DNA from: Mesobacillus maritimus
GTDB taxonomy: Bacteria; Bacillota; Bacilli; Bacillales; Cytobacillaceae
Direction: 5' to 3'
NCBI RefSeq assembly: GCF_019749255.1
Contig: NZ_JACWFH010000031.1
Location: forward strand, 139,032-200,911
DNA length: 61,880 nucleotides
The notes beneath the pieces are model-generated. The model had not been told where the DNA came from and did not search any database. It saw nothing but the letters and a program-made list of their open reading frames with translations. A program made the translations under genes and the position numbers. This document shows positions 1 to 11,430 of the stretch, piece by piece; the first letter of the stretch is position 1, and each line of letters starts with the position of its first letter.

Positions 1-340
1 TTGTAAGCGAAAGAGAAAGGTCGCCAATAAGAACGATAGGCACCCTATCTAGGTTGTAACTGAAGGAGAAAGGTCGCCAATGAGAGTGATAGGCACCCAA
101 TCTAGGTTGTAACTGAAGGAGAAAGGTCGCCAATAAGAGTGATAGGCACCCAATCTAGGTTGTAAGCGAAGGAGAAAGGTCGCCAATGAGAGTGATAGGC
201 ACCCAATCTAGGTTGTAACTGAAGGAGAAAGGTCGCCAATGAAAGCGATAGGCACCCAATCTAGGTTGTAAGCGAAAGAGAAAGGTCGCCAATAAGAGCG
301 ATAGGCACCCTATCTAGGTTTTAAACGAAAGAGAAAGGTT
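1..340. repeat. 53-bp tandem repeat array (array 1)
   Basis: Six contiguous 53-bp units begin at positions 1, 54, 107, 160, 213 and 266, followed by a partial unit to about 340. Each carries the core AAAGGTCGCCAAT, then GATAGGCACCC and ATCTAGG. Units differ at only a few positions and there are no unique spacers. The array is cut by the window edge. It lies 3' of the NERD gene. In some units GATAG and CTATC could form a small hairpin. A related array with the same period occurs at about 21.03-21.69 kb. Confidence 0.95.
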
Positions 341-372
341 ACAAACCAAAATAAATTATAAAAAATAACGTA

Positions 373-1284
373 TTATTCGAAATACATCCATTTACCATAC
401 CCTTTAGGGACATAGTAGTGCTTTAGATGCTTCAGTATGGTTTTCTTAGAGATAGTCATATTGCACCAATCATGCATGGTATTCGTGCAAATTGGCAAAT
501 TAGGAAATAACAACTTGACCTCCTGGATACTACGAAGCAAAGCATGCGTTATATCCTCTTTGCACCCACAATCCATACAAACTAGTTTTCTCTCTTTAAG
601 GGCAATTTTAAATGAGTAACATAAATCACAGTAAAACCCCTTACGTAACCCCTCATAACTATAAGCTGGCAACCGCTTATAAGGATCATCCCCCCGATGA
701 ACAGCCAATAATTCCTCACCCAGCCTAGTATGTCTGTAATTCAGATTTGAAGAGGGCACTCGATTCATTTTTAGTAAAAATCGCTGTAATTGTGTTGGAA
801 ATATAATAGATGGATTTTTGGGGGCTTGGTATAAGGTGAATGTGGGGTTTACAAAGATCAAGTACGATTCAACTTGGAAGGAGGAATATCCTAGTTGTTG
901 GAGTAACTGGTGAATAAGGGTTTCGCTTCGTCGTAATTGGTGCAAGGGGTTGAGGATTTCTTTTCCGGAATACGTGTAAAACCGGTCCTTCTCCATATAG
1001 TAATCTCCCTCAAAGTTTTTAACTTCAAAATGATAAACCGTCTCTTGAGCAATATGGAGGGAATCTAGTTGAAATTTAGTTGTGTTCTTTTCTAGTAATA
1101 AGTCATTTAAAATGAGTCTCTCTTGCTGAAGGTTTTCCATTAAAACATCAAATTTTATCTCCCCTTCAAATCCTTTCTCAAGGTTTAGATAATTTTGTTT
1201 GTCCGTTTCTGCTAACTCCATGCGAGCGTTTAAGATTCGTAGAAGCTTTAATTCATCTGAAACTTGCCTATGTTTGATGATCAA
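373..1284 (-). CDS. NERD-domain (nuclease-related) protein with zinc-ribbon-like C-terminus
   Basis: Predicted 303-residue protein. The N-terminal part (NLEKGFEGE, then an E-x-K signature in FEVKNFEG near residues 87-89) matches the nuclease-related domain, a restriction-endonuclease-like fold. The C-terminal third has CDLC and CMDCGC, which looks like a zinc ribbon, followed by a possible helix-turn-helix tail. I chose the TTG at 1284 because AGGGAGAGAGGA lies 9 nt upstream. A longer reading to TTG 1335 has no ribosome site. NERD proteins are common in Bacillus and their cellular role is not settled; DNA binding or processing is inference. It is divergent from gerM, and its 3' end abuts a tandem array. 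Confidence 0.8.
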   Translation of the reverse strand: MIIKHRQVSDELKLLRILNARMELAETDKQNYLNLEKGFEGEIKFDVLMENLQQERLILNDLLLEKNTTKFQLDSLHIAQETVYHFEVKNFEGDYYMEKDRFYTYSGKEILNPLHQLRRSETLIHQLLQQLGYSSFQVESYLIFVNPTFTLYQAPKNPSIIFPTQLQRFLLKMNRVPSSNLNYRHTRLGEELLAVHRGDDPYKRLPAYSYEGLRKGFYCDLCYSFKIALKERKLVCMDCGCKEDITHALLRSIQEVKLLFPNLPICTNTMHDWCNMTISKKTILKHLKHYYVPKGYGKWMYFE

Positions 1285-1469
1285 ACGATCACGTCCTCTC
1301 TCCCTTAATTTAATTCTGAACTTTCCCTTATACAAGCGAACTTTTTATGACTTTTACAAAACTAGAGAAGAAGTTGTCCAATCTCACGAAAAAATTTTGC
1401 CAAGCTCGGTCTAATTTTAAAATAGGCTCGTATAAATGATAGTACAAACTGTCTTATGGAGGGGATTAT

Positions 1470-2561
1470 ATGTCTAAAAATAGAAAAACAACTTTGGTGA
1501 CGGCATCGGCATTGGCAACCGCGGTATTACTTTCGGGCTGTGGTTTGTTTGGAGGAGAAGAGAAAAAGCAAATTGACCCGCCGCAGAATGCCTCCTACCT
1601 AGAGGAAAGTGAAATGGAAATGGTTGAAGAATCAGTGGGGGCAGAAACAGAAACAAAAACAGAAACAGAGGGAACAGAAGAAGCAGTTGAAACAACGGTA
1701 CCAACCGAACTCTATCTTATTGATAAAAATGGATACGTAGTCTCTCAAACAATGGATCTTCCGAAAACGGAAGGAGTGGCCAAGCAAGCACTTGAATATC
1801 TGGTTGAAAACGGTCCAGTCAGTCAATTGCTTCCAAACGACTTTAGAGCTGTGTTGCCAGCAGATACCGAAATGACTGTAAACGTTAAAGACGGTACAGC
1901 AACAGTCGATTTCTCCAATGAATTCGCGACTTATAAGGAGGAAGATGAGCAACGAATCCTTGAATCTGTTACATGGACATTAACGCAGTTTGATGCAATT
2001 GATAAGGTAAAGATTCAATTAAACGGAAAAGAACTAGATAGCATGCCGGTAGGGGGAACACCGATTGGTGATGAGCTAACTAGAGCAGATGGAATCAATC
2101 TGAATACAACAGGCGCCGTGGATATCACCAATACCTCGCCAGTTACCGTTTATTATATCGGTGGGGAGGCTGAAAACTACTACTACGTACCAGTAACAAA
2201 GCGGGTAAACAATGATGGTGTCAATGAGATAGAAGCAACCATTAATGAACTCGCAGCTGGACCAGGCCATGGCACAGGCTTACTATCTCAGTTCCAGTCC
2301 GATGTAAAGCTATTAGCTGATCCTAAAATTGAGGATGGAAAAGTTACGCTTGATTTCAATGAATCTATTTATGGAAGCTTCGAAGAGAAATTGGTATCAG
2401 AACATGTACTGAACACTTTGGTTCTTTCTCTAACTGAACAAAAAGGAATTGAGAGCGTAGCCGTTACAGTAAATGGGGAAGCGGGTCTTAAAACGGAAGA
2501 GGGTGCAGACCTGACTGAACCAGTTACCCGTCCGCAAAAAGTCAACACTGGTAGTTTTTAA
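1470..2561 (+). CDS. gerM: GerM, spore germination lipoprotein with two GerM domains
   Basis: 363-residue lipoprotein. The signal peptide ends in the lipobox LLSGC, with the lipidated Cys at residue 24. A Glu/Thr-rich linker of about 60 residues is followed by two GerM domains, roughly residues 95-200 and 240-345. In B. subtilis GerM is needed for normal sporulation and germination and acts at the membrane of the engulfing forespore. The start has a strong site (GGAGGGG). The order gerM-rph-ysnA-ysnB matches B. subtilis. A terminator follows, so gerM is probably transcribed separately from rph. Confidence 0.92.
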   Translation: MSKNRKTTLVTASALATAVLLSGCGLFGGEEKKQIDPPQNASYLEESEMEMVEESVGAETETKTETEGTEEAVETTVPTELYLIDKNGYVVSQTMDLPKTEGVAKQALEYLVENGPVSQLLPNDFRAVLPADTEMTVNVKDGTATVDFSNEFATYKEEDEQRILESVTWTLTQFDAIDKVKIQLNGKELDSMPVGGTPIGDELTRADGINLNTTGAVDITNTSPVTVYYIGGEAENYYYVPVTKRVNNDGVNEIEATINELAAGPGHGTGLLSQFQSDVKLLADPKIEDGKVTLDFNESIYGSFEEKLVSEHVLNTLVLSLTEQKGIESVAVTVNGEAGLKTEEGADLTEPVTRPQKVNTGSF

Positions 2562-2596
2562 TTGGAGAAATTTGTTATACTAATACTGAATGGTAA

Positions 2597-2637
2597 AGAG
2601 GCAGTCAATATGCTGCCTCTTCTTTATTGTTTTTTTT
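2597..2637 (+). terminator. Rho-independent terminator after gerM
   Basis: AGAGGCAG and CTGCCTCT form a perfect 8-bp stem with an 8-nt loop, followed by a T-rich tract with eight or more consecutive T. Confidence 0.85.
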
Positions 2638-2681
2638 AGAAAATAAAGCTTTACCAGAACGACCGAAGGAGGAATTGGGCT

Positions 2682-3437
2682 ATGCGTTATGATGGACGAG
2701 AACCACAGCAATTAAGGCCTATACATATTGAAGTTGATTATTTAAAGCACCCAGAAGGTTCAGTACTAATTACAGTGGGAGATACAAAAGTGATTTGCTC
2801 TGCTAGCATTGAAGACAAAGTGCCGCATTTTATGCGTGGACAAGGGAAAGGGTGGATTACTGCTGAGTATTCAATGCTCCCACGCGCTACCGAAACACGG
2901 AATATCCGTGAATCTTCAAAAGGGAAAGTAACGGGAAGAACAATGGAAATTCAGCGCTTAATTGGACGTGCTTTACGGGCAGTCGTAAATCTCGAGGCAA
3001 TTGGTGAACGTACTGTTTGGATCGATTGTGATGTCATCCAAGCAGACGGTGGAACGCGCACAGCATCCATCACAGGTGCATTTGTGGCATTGGCGCACGC
3101 TTTTCATAAGCTTTATAAAAATAAAAAAATGAAAAGTTTCCCAATAACAGACTTTTTAGCCGCAACAAGCGTAGGGATTTTAAAGGATGGGAAAGTGGTC
3201 GTTGATCTAAATTATGTGGAAGATTCTGCAGCGCAAGTTGATATGAATGTGGTGATGACTGGAAACGGCGAGTTCGTTGAACTCCAGGGAACAGGGGAAG
3301 AAGCGACGTTTTCATACAATCAGCTACAAGAGCTTCTAAAAGGCGCACAGGAAGGTTTAGTTGAGTTGTTTGACTATCAAAAACAGGCGCTTGGCGAAGA
3401 GCTTACAGGGCTCATCACCAATGCGAAAAAAAGATAG
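2682..3437 (+). CDS. rph: Ribonuclease PH
   Basis: 251-residue phosphorolytic 3'-5' exoribonuclease that trims tRNA 3' ends using phosphate. The full-length family pattern is visible: N-terminal MRYDGR, then [11 protein letters not shown]-like [25 protein letters not shown] and the VDLNYVEDS region. The length is typical of bacterial RNase PH. The ribosome site AAGGAGG precedes the ATG. The gene is 12 bp upstream of ysnA and so is probably co-transcribed with it. Confidence 0.97.
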   Translation: MRYDGREPQQLRPIHIEVDYLKHPEGSVLITVGDTKVICSASIEDKVPHFMRGQGKGWITAEYSMLPRATETRNIRESSKGKVTGRTMEIQRLIGRALRAVVNLEAIGERTVWIDCDVIQADGGTRTASITGAFVALAHAFHKLYKNKKMKSFPITDFLAATSVGILKDGKVVVDLNYVEDSAAQVDMNVVMTGNGEFVELQGTGEEATFSYNQLQELLKGAQEGLVELFDYQKQALGEELTGLITNAKKR

Positions 3438-3449
3438 GGGAATAAATCG

Positions 3450-4055
3450 ATGGAAGAAGTCATTATTGCGACAAAAAATAGCGGAAAAGCAAAGGAGTTT
3501 GAGCGGATTTTTCATGAAAAAGGAATGATTGTAAAAACGCTGCTCGATTTTCCAGAAATAGAAGATGTAGAAGAAACTGGAACGACCTTTGAAGAAAATG
3601 CGAAAATTAAATCTGAAACAATCGCAAATCTTTTAGGAAAGATGGTAATTGCTGATGATTCGGGACTAGAAGTCGATGCACTCGAGGGGCGACCAGGGGT
3701 GTATTCTGCACGTTATGCTGGACCGCAAAAAAACGATGAAGAGAATATCGACAAAGTACTAGAAGAGTTACATGGTGTTCCTAAAAACGAACGAACAGCG
3801 AGGTTTCGATGTGTATTGTCCGTTTCGCAGCCTGGTAAAAAAACAGTAACCTTTGCAGGTGCATGTGAAGGACTCATTCTAACAGAGCGAAAAGGGACTA
3901 ATGGCTTTGGTTATGACCCAATCTTTTTTATCGAGGCAAAAGGAAAGGCAATGGCTGAACTTGCACCTGAGGAAAAAAACAAAATCAGTCATCGGGCTAT
4001 GGCGATAAAAAAGCTAGAACAAAATTTAACCCTAAACTTCGGAGAAGACTCATGA
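3450..4055 (+). CDS. ysnA: XTP/dITP diphosphatase (RdgB/HAM1 family)
   Basis: 201-residue non-canonical purine NTP pyrophosphatase. It hydrolyses XTP, dITP and ITP to monophosphates and so keeps deaminated purines out of nucleic acids. The N-terminal substrate motif (ATKNSGKAKEF) and the metal and catalytic motif VIADDSGLEVDAL are present, as is GYDPIFF. It is co-directional with rph and overlaps ysnB by 4 nt (ATGA), which suggests translational coupling. The symbol follows B. subtilis; rdgB is the E. coli name. Confidence 0.95.
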   Translation: MEEVIIATKNSGKAKEFERIFHEKGMIVKTLLDFPEIEDVEETGTTFEENAKIKSETIANLLGKMVIADDSGLEVDALEGRPGVYSARYAGPQKNDEENIDKVLEELHGVPKNERTARFRCVLSVSQPGKKTVTFAGACEGLILTERKGTNGFGYDPIFFIEAKGKAMAELAPEEKNKISHRAMAIKKLEQNLTLNFGEDS

Positions 4056-4570
4056 GTAAGATTTTAATCGTGAGTGATAGCCATGGATCCACAGAAATAC
4101 TGGATGTGATTAAAGAAAAACATGAGGGCGAAGTCGATCTGATGATTCATTGCGGTGATTCGGAACTTACCGTTGACAACCATTCAATTAGCGGATATAC
4201 CACCGTGAAGGGGAATTGTGACTTTTATGGGGACTTTCCTGAAGAAGCGATGGTGGAGATAGATGGCTACAAAATATTAGTCGTTCACGGCCACTTATAT
4301 TCGGTTAAATCGAGTATGCTAAGCCTATCGTATCGAGCTGAGGAATTGGGTGCCAATATTGTTTGTTTTGGGCATTCTCACCTCCTTGGCGCTGAGAAAA
4401 TTCAAGATATGCTTTTTATTAATCCTGGTAGCATTAGATTGCCGCGGGGGCGTCGCGAAAGAACCTACGTTATCCTTGAACTAAAAGGCGAGAGCGCAGT
4501 CCGTCATGTTTTTGACTATGATAGTGGAGAAATAGGCTCGCTAACACAGGAGTTTATGGTTTCAAAGTAG
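4052..4570 (+). CDS. ysnB: YfcE/MJ0936-family metallophosphoesterase
   Basis: 172-residue calcineurin-like phosphoesterase. The dinuclear-metal ligands are visible in order: SDSHG (near residue 8), HCGDSE (near 33), GNCD, HGH and GHSH. The natural substrate in Bacillus is unknown; homologues act as phosphodiesterases in vitro. It is translationally coupled to ysnA and is the last gene of rph-ysnA-ysnB. Confidence 0.92.
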   Translation: MSKILIVSDSHGSTEILDVIKEKHEGEVDLMIHCGDSELTVDNHSISGYTTVKGNCDFYGDFPEEAMVEIDGYKILVVHGHLYSVKSSMLSLSYRAEELGANIVCFGHSHLLGAEKIQDMLFINPGSIRLPRGRRERTYVILELKGESAVRHVFDYDSGEIGSLTQEFMVSK

Positions 4571-4590
4571 AGCCAAACGTTATATAATAA

Positions 4591-4619
4591 CTAGAGGAAG
4601 AATTATTTTCTTCCTCTAG
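4591..4619 (+). terminator. Strong hairpin after ysnB, without U-tract
   Basis: CTAGAGGAAGAA and TTCTTCCTCTAG form a perfect 12-bp stem with a 5-nt loop. It is followed by an A-run rather than a T-run, so it may act as a 3'-end stabiliser or a weak terminator. Confidence 0.5.
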
Positions 4620-4639
4620 TAAAAAAAATTAAATAGCTG

Positions 4640-4668
4640 TTGACTTTTAATCGTTAGCCTAATATAAT
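4640..4668 (+). promoter_or_regulatory. Sigma-A promoter of the tRNA-Arg gene
   Basis: The -35 TTGACT (4640-4645) and -10 TATAAT (4663-4668) are separated by exactly 17 bp. The tRNA begins about 38 bp beyond the -10 box. Confidence 0.85.
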
Positions 4669-4705
4669 AAATCTTGTCTTTGAAAAACAAATACATTAAA
4701 AAAAT

Positions 4706-4782
<77 letters not shown>

Positions 4783-4797
4783 TTATCCTACATATTA

Positions 4798-4825
4798 ACT
4801 CACCTTAACCAAGGTGGGTTTTTTT
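4798..4825 (+). terminator. Terminator of the tRNA-Arg unit
   Basis: ACTCACCTT and AAGGTGGGT form a 9-bp stem with an AACC loop, followed directly by a T-run. Confidence 0.88.
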
Positions 4826-5261
4826 GCGTTTTTGAGATTGTGTCCTTTAAAAAGAACCCTCACTCGGACCGACACCTCAGAACAATTGTTTCCTAAGCCA
4901 GCTAAACTTTCTGTTACACCAAAATTAGCTCCCTTTTATTACGCACTTCCCAACAAGAGATTTCTTAATGTTAAACTGACGAACTCTTCAAAAATTTTTT
5001 TAACTGAAAAATCCGAAGAAAACAATAATGGAAGCGGATACAGTAATTTACATAAATCGAAATTATCAAAAATTTCTTTAAAACCCGTTGACGTAGGCTT
5101 AGAAACGGCGTAAGATAGTCTTCAATTAAATGATTTTGTTAGTCAGATAATCTACCAAACGGGCAAGCGAAATTAGAGGTTGGATTTCTTTGTCAGAATC
5201 TTTTGTACCTTTTAATTTTAATTGTTTAAAGCGTTTAATGATCAAAAGGAGATGTTTTTCG
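4826..5261. other. 436-bp stretch with no convincing gene
   Basis: An open frame of about 99 codons (4814-5113, +) starts inside the tRNA terminator, has no ribosome site and resembles no family I know. The stretch must contain the promoter and 5' leader of ilvE. I see no T-box core here, so ilvE does not appear to have its own T-box leader. Confidence 0.5.
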
Positions 5262-6167
5262 GTGCCCGAGCAATGGATTTATTTAAACGGTGAATTCGTC
5301 ACGAAGGAAAATGCAAAAATTTCCGTTTATGACCATGGGTTCCTATATGGGGACGGCGTATTTGAAGGGATTCGCGTATATGGCGGGAATATTTTCAGAA
5401 TGGAAGAGCATATGGATCGTCTGTATAGATCAGCAAAGTCTATCATGCTTGAAATTCCTCATAGCCAGGAAGAACTTACAAACTTAATTGCTGAAACAGT
5501 AGAGAAGAATCAATTGGAAAACGCCTATATTCGGGCGGTGGTATCAAGGGGGCCTGGAGATCTTGGTTTAGACCCAAGAAACTGCCATGGAGCAAATGTG
5601 GTCATCATTGTTGAGCCACTATCAATCTTCCCTAAAGAACTATATGAAACAGGACTTGAAATTGTGACAGTCGCTACAAGGCGAAATCGTCCAGATGTGT
5701 TAAGTCCAAAGGTGAAGTCATTAAATTACCTTAACAACATATTAGTTAGAATAGAAGCTCAGTTAGCCAATGTGAATGAAGCACTAATGCTGAATGATCA
5801 AGGATATGTAGCTGAGGGTTCCGCTGATAATGTGTTTATTGTTAAAGGGGATACCTTCTATACACCTCCAGGTTATATTGGGGCACTAGAAGGAATTACA
5901 AGGAATGCCGTCATGGATATTGCGAAAGATTTAGGTTATGAAATGAAAGAAGAACCTTTTACAAGACATGATGTGTATACCGCTGATGAAGTGTTTTTAA
6001 CTGGTACAGCCGCTGAGGTAATCGCTGTTGTGAAAGTAGACGGCAGAGTAATCGGCGACGGTAAACCTGGTATTCATACAAATAAAATTCTAGAAGAATT
6101 TAGAAAAAGAGTTATAAGTGAAGGAGTTAAAATATACTCCTTAAAGACAGATTCGAATGTAAGTTAA
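5262..6167 (+). CDS. ilvE: Branched-chain amino acid aminotransferase
   Basis: 301-residue fold-type IV PLP enzyme. It catalyses the last step of Ile, Leu and Val synthesis by moving an amino group from glutamate to the 2-keto acid. The PLP lysine is K152 in VKSLNYL. YDHGFLYGDGVFEG and the EGITRNAVMDIA phosphate-binding region are present. I start at GTG 5262 because AAAAGGAG lies 10 nt upstream and the protein then begins like family members. An extension to TTG 5190 lacks support. It is followed directly by the ilvB T-box, so ilvE itself is outside that attenuator. Confidence 0.93.
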   Translation: MPEQWIYLNGEFVTKENAKISVYDHGFLYGDGVFEGIRVYGGNIFRMEEHMDRLYRSAKSIMLEIPHSQEELTNLIAETVEKNQLENAYIRAVVSRGPGDLGLDPRNCHGANVVIIVEPLSIFPKELYETGLEIVTVATRRNRPDVLSPKVKSLNYLNNILVRIEAQLANVNEALMLNDQGYVAEGSADNVFIVKGDTFYTPPGYIGALEGITRNAVMDIAKDLGYEMKEEPFTRHDVYTADEVFLTGTAAEVIAVVKVDGRVIGDGKPGIHTNKILEEFRKRVISEGVKIYSLKTDSNVS

Positions 6168-6174
6168 AGATATG

Positions 6175-6490
6175 AGAAAGTGTGGACGAGGACAAGTAAT
6201 TCCTTGCATGCCATCTTCAGAGAGCCGGTAGTGCTGTGAACCGGTGTTGGCGCAAAGAATGAACTCACCTCGGAGCGCCGGTTTGAAAGGGTTTCAAGTA
6301 GAACCGGTCGGGTGTCAGTCACCCGTTATCAAAACGGACTGAACACAGTCCTAGAGTGCACGCAGGTTTTCCAATCTGCGTGAATGAGGGTGGTACCGTG
6401 GAACAGGTTAACAATAGCCTTTTTCATCCCTTTGCCTGACAATTTTTGTTGCGCAGGCATTTGGCGATGGGGAGGGCTATTTTTATTTGT
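6175..6490 (+). promoter_or_regulatory. Leucine-type T-box leader of the ilv-leu operon
   Basis: This T-box riboswitch binds uncharged tRNA and permits read-through into ilvB. Visible parts are the AGAGAGCCGG stem I element (from 6220), the specifier loop GAACTCACC with codon CTC (Leu) at 6264-6266, and the T-box AGGGTGGTACCGTG at 6387-6400. The leader starts directly after the ilvE stop codon. Leucine control of ilv-leu operons through a CUC specifier is known in B. subtilis. The promoter was not identified and may lie inside the ilvE 3' end. Confidence 0.93.
6413..6487 (+). terminator. Attenuator terminator of the ilvB T-box
   Basis: AATAGCC (6413) pairs with GGGCTATT (6475), and inner segments CATCCC/GATGGG and TTGCCTG/CAGGCA extend a long hairpin that ends in a T-run. 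The 5' side follows the T-box sequence, as expected for a mutually exclusive antiterminator. Confidence 0.82.
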
Positions 6491-6566
6491 AAAAAAAATG
6501 GGCCTGGTGCTAACAAAATATAAAAATAGCAGGCTAGAGTTTTTCAATTGATAGGAGGCTGGAATA

Positions 6567-8285
6567 ATGCTGCAAGAAACTGCTTTTACAAACGTAGAAG
6601 CTGAGAAGAAAACTGTAACTGGCGCGGATCTCTTGATAGAGGCTCTCAAAAAGGAAAAAGTAGAAGTCATTTTTGGATATCCAGGAGGGGCAGTCCTTCC
6701 GATTTACGACAAAATTTATGACTGCGGCATTCTTCATGTTCTTCCTCGCCATGAACAAGGCGGGATTCATGCAGCAGAAGGGTATGCGAGGATTAGCGGG
6801 AATGCAGGTGTCGTAATTGCCACCTCAGGACCAGGGGCAACGAACGTTGTCACAGGTTTAGCGGATGCCATGATGGATTCTCTGCCGTTAGTGGTTTTTA
6901 CCGGGCAGGTAGCTACAGGGGTCATCGGAACTGACGCTTTCCAAGAAGCAGATATATTAGGGATCACCACTCCGATAACCAAACATAATTGTCAAGTTCG
7001 GAATATTGAAGACATTCCGAGAATTATTAAGGAAGCTTTTCATATCGCAACAACCGGCCGACCTGGCCCAGTTTTAATCGATTTTCCAAAGGATATTGCC
7101 GCAGGCTTAGTTGAACAGCCTGCTGAAGCGGAAATTGATTTACCAGGCTATCAGCCGACTATTGAACCAAACTATTTGCAAATTCGCAAACTAACAGAAG
7201 CAGTAAGTGGAGCGAAAAAACCAGTAATTCTCGCAGGAGCTGGGATTTTATTCTCCAAGGGATCAGAGCTATTGCTTGAGTATGCTGAACAACAAAACAT
7301 TCCAGTTGTTCATACACTTCTTGGTTTAGGCGGATTTCCGGCTGATCATCCATTGTTTATGGGTCTTGGCGGCATGCATGGTTGTTATACGGCCAATATG
7401 GCACTATCTGAATGTGATTTACTGGTTAATATTGGCGCACGATTCGATGATCGCTTAACAGGAAACTTGAAGCACTTTGCACCAAAAGCAACGGTCGCTC
7501 ACATCGATATTGACCCTGCTGAAATTGGTAAAAATGTTCCAACTGCAATTCCAGTCGTTGGTGATGCAAAAGTAGCGCTAAGCATGCTCGTCAAGCAAAA
7601 TGGCAAGCCGCCTGAAAATAGCGAATGGATTCAGACATTAAATGAGTGGAAGAAAGAAAATCCATATTGGTATGAAGATTCCAACTCACCACTTAAGCCG
7701 CAGCGTGTTACCGAGATGTTGTATGAAAAGACAAACGGTGAAGGAATTGTCGTTACCGATGTTGGACAGCATCAAATGTGGGCTGCTCAGTATTATCCAT
7801 TTAAAAATCCAGACCGCTTTGTAACCTCTGGTGGACTTGGTACGATGGGCTTTGGATTACCAGCAGCGATTGGTGCGCAAATTGCCGACCCATCCGCAAC
7901 AGTGGTGGCAATTTTAGGAGATGCCGGCTTCCAAATGTCAACACAGGAACTAGCAGTTATCAGAGAGTTGAATCTACCTATAAAAATCGCAATCTTCAAT
8001 AATCGTTCTCTAGGAATGGTCAGACAGTGGCAGCAAATTTTCTATGAAGAAAGATACTCTCATAGCCTAATCCCTTCACAACCTTCCTTTGTAAAACTAG
8101 CTGATGCATATGGAATCAAAGCATATGAGATCACATCGGAAAGTGAAGCAGAAAAGGTATTAGCTGAAGTGATGAATGACAACGAACCTGTTTTACTAGA
8201 CTTCAGAGTAGCTGAAAACGAAAATGTTTATCCAATGATTGCTCCAGGAAAAGGGCTTCATGAAATGGTAGGGGTGAAAAAATGA
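6567..8285 (+). CDS. ilvB: Acetolactate synthase, large (catalytic) subunit
   Basis: 572-residue ThDP-dependent enzyme. It condenses two pyruvates to acetolactate, or pyruvate with 2-ketobutyrate, as the first common step of Val/Leu/Ile synthesis. [10 protein letters not shown] and the catalytic-Glu region [15 protein letters not shown] lie near the N-terminus. The C-terminal ThDP/Mg motif is GDAGFQMS...NN, the form also used by B. subtilis. The start has an AGGAGG site. The stop overlaps the ilvH start (ATGA), and the upstream T-box controls it. Confidence 0.97.
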   Translation: MLQETAFTNVEAEKKTVTGADLLIEALKKEKVEVIFGYPGGAVLPIYDKIYDCGILHVLPRHEQGGIHAAEGYARISGNAGVVIATSGPGATNVVTGLADAMMDSLPLVVFTGQVATGVIGTDAFQEADILGITTPITKHNCQVRNIEDIPRIIKEAFHIATTGRPGPVLIDFPKDIAAGLVEQPAEAEIDLPGYQPTIEPNYLQIRKLTEAVSGAKKPVILAGAGILFSKGSELLLEYAEQQNIPVVHTLLGLGGFPADHPLFMGLGGMHGCYTANMALSECDLLVNIGARFDDRLTGNLKHFAPKATVAHIDIDPAEIGKNVPTAIPVVGDAKVALSMLVKQNGKPPENSEWIQTLNEWKKENPYWYEDSNSPLKPQRVTEMLYEKTNGEGIVVTDVGQHQMWAAQYYPFKNPDRFVTSGGLGTMGFGLPAAIGAQIADPSATVVAILGDAGFQMSTQELAVIRELNLPIKIAIFNNRSLGMVRQWQQIFYEERYSHSLIPSQPSFVKLADAYGIKAYEITSESEAEKVLAEVMNDNEPVLLDFRVAENENVYPMIAPGKGLHEMVGVKK

Positions 8286-8797
8286 AACGAATCATTACTC
8301 TAACCGTCCTAAACCGACCAGGTGTCCTAAATCGAATCACCAACTTGTTTTCGAAGCGAAATTACAATATTGAAAGTATTTCGGTTGGAGAAACAGAACA
8401 AGAGGGAGTATCAAGGATTACTTGTGTCGTTAATGTCGATAACGACCGCATCATTGAACAAATTACGAAACAACTTAACAAGCAAATTGATGTATTAAAG
8501 GTTGCTGATATCAGTGACCAGGCGGTTGTCGCCCGTGAACTCGCACTAATCAAAGTGCAGTCTACTCCGCAAAATCGCAATGAAATTTATTCACTGATTG
8601 AGCCGTTCCGTGCATCGGTCATCGATGTTGGGAAAGACAGCTTGATTATCCAAATTACCGGTGAATCAGAGAAGATTGAAGCCTTTATTGAGTTGATTAA
8701 GCCATATGGAATCAAAGAGTTAGCGCGCACAGGAACAACCGCTTTCCCACGTAGCAGCCAACGTTCAACTCAGAAAACAAATTATTCAATTGTCTAA
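8282..8797 (+). CDS. ilvH: Acetolactate synthase, small regulatory subunit
   Basis: 171-residue partner of IlvB. An N-terminal ACT domain (about residues 4-75, with [19 protein letters not shown]) carries feedback control by valine. A C-terminal ALS_ss domain follows, ending in [11 protein letters not shown]. The length equals that of the B. subtilis protein. It is translationally coupled to ilvB through a 4-nt overlap. Confidence 0.96.
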   Translation: MKRIITLTVLNRPGVLNRITNLFSKRNYNIESISVGETEQEGVSRITCVVNVDNDRIIEQITKQLNKQIDVLKVADISDQAVVARELALIKVQSTPQNRNEIYSLIEPFRASVIDVGKDSLIIQITGESEKIEAFIELIKPYGIKELARTGTTAFPRSSQRSTQKTNYSIV

Positions 8798-8819
8798 ACC
8801 AAGCAACTAATACAACTAA

Positions 8820-11400
<2,581 letters not shown>

Positions 11401-11430
11401 TATTTTTATGAAAAAATGGAGGGGAAACTC

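Noticed and set aside
1-340. CRISPR array
   Set aside because: Units are contiguous and nearly identical over the full 53 bp, with no unique spacers and no cas genes in the window. The same holds for the other arrays.
1474-1952. - strand open frames inside gerM
   Set aside because: Antisense shadows of the Glu/Thr-rich linker, giving Phe/Leu-rich low-complexity peptides.
4814-5113. 99-codon open frame after tRNA-Arg, possible integration remnant
   Set aside because: It begins inside the tRNA terminator, has no ribosome site and resembles no integrase or phage protein. I see no duplicate of the tRNA 3' end that would mark an attachment site.
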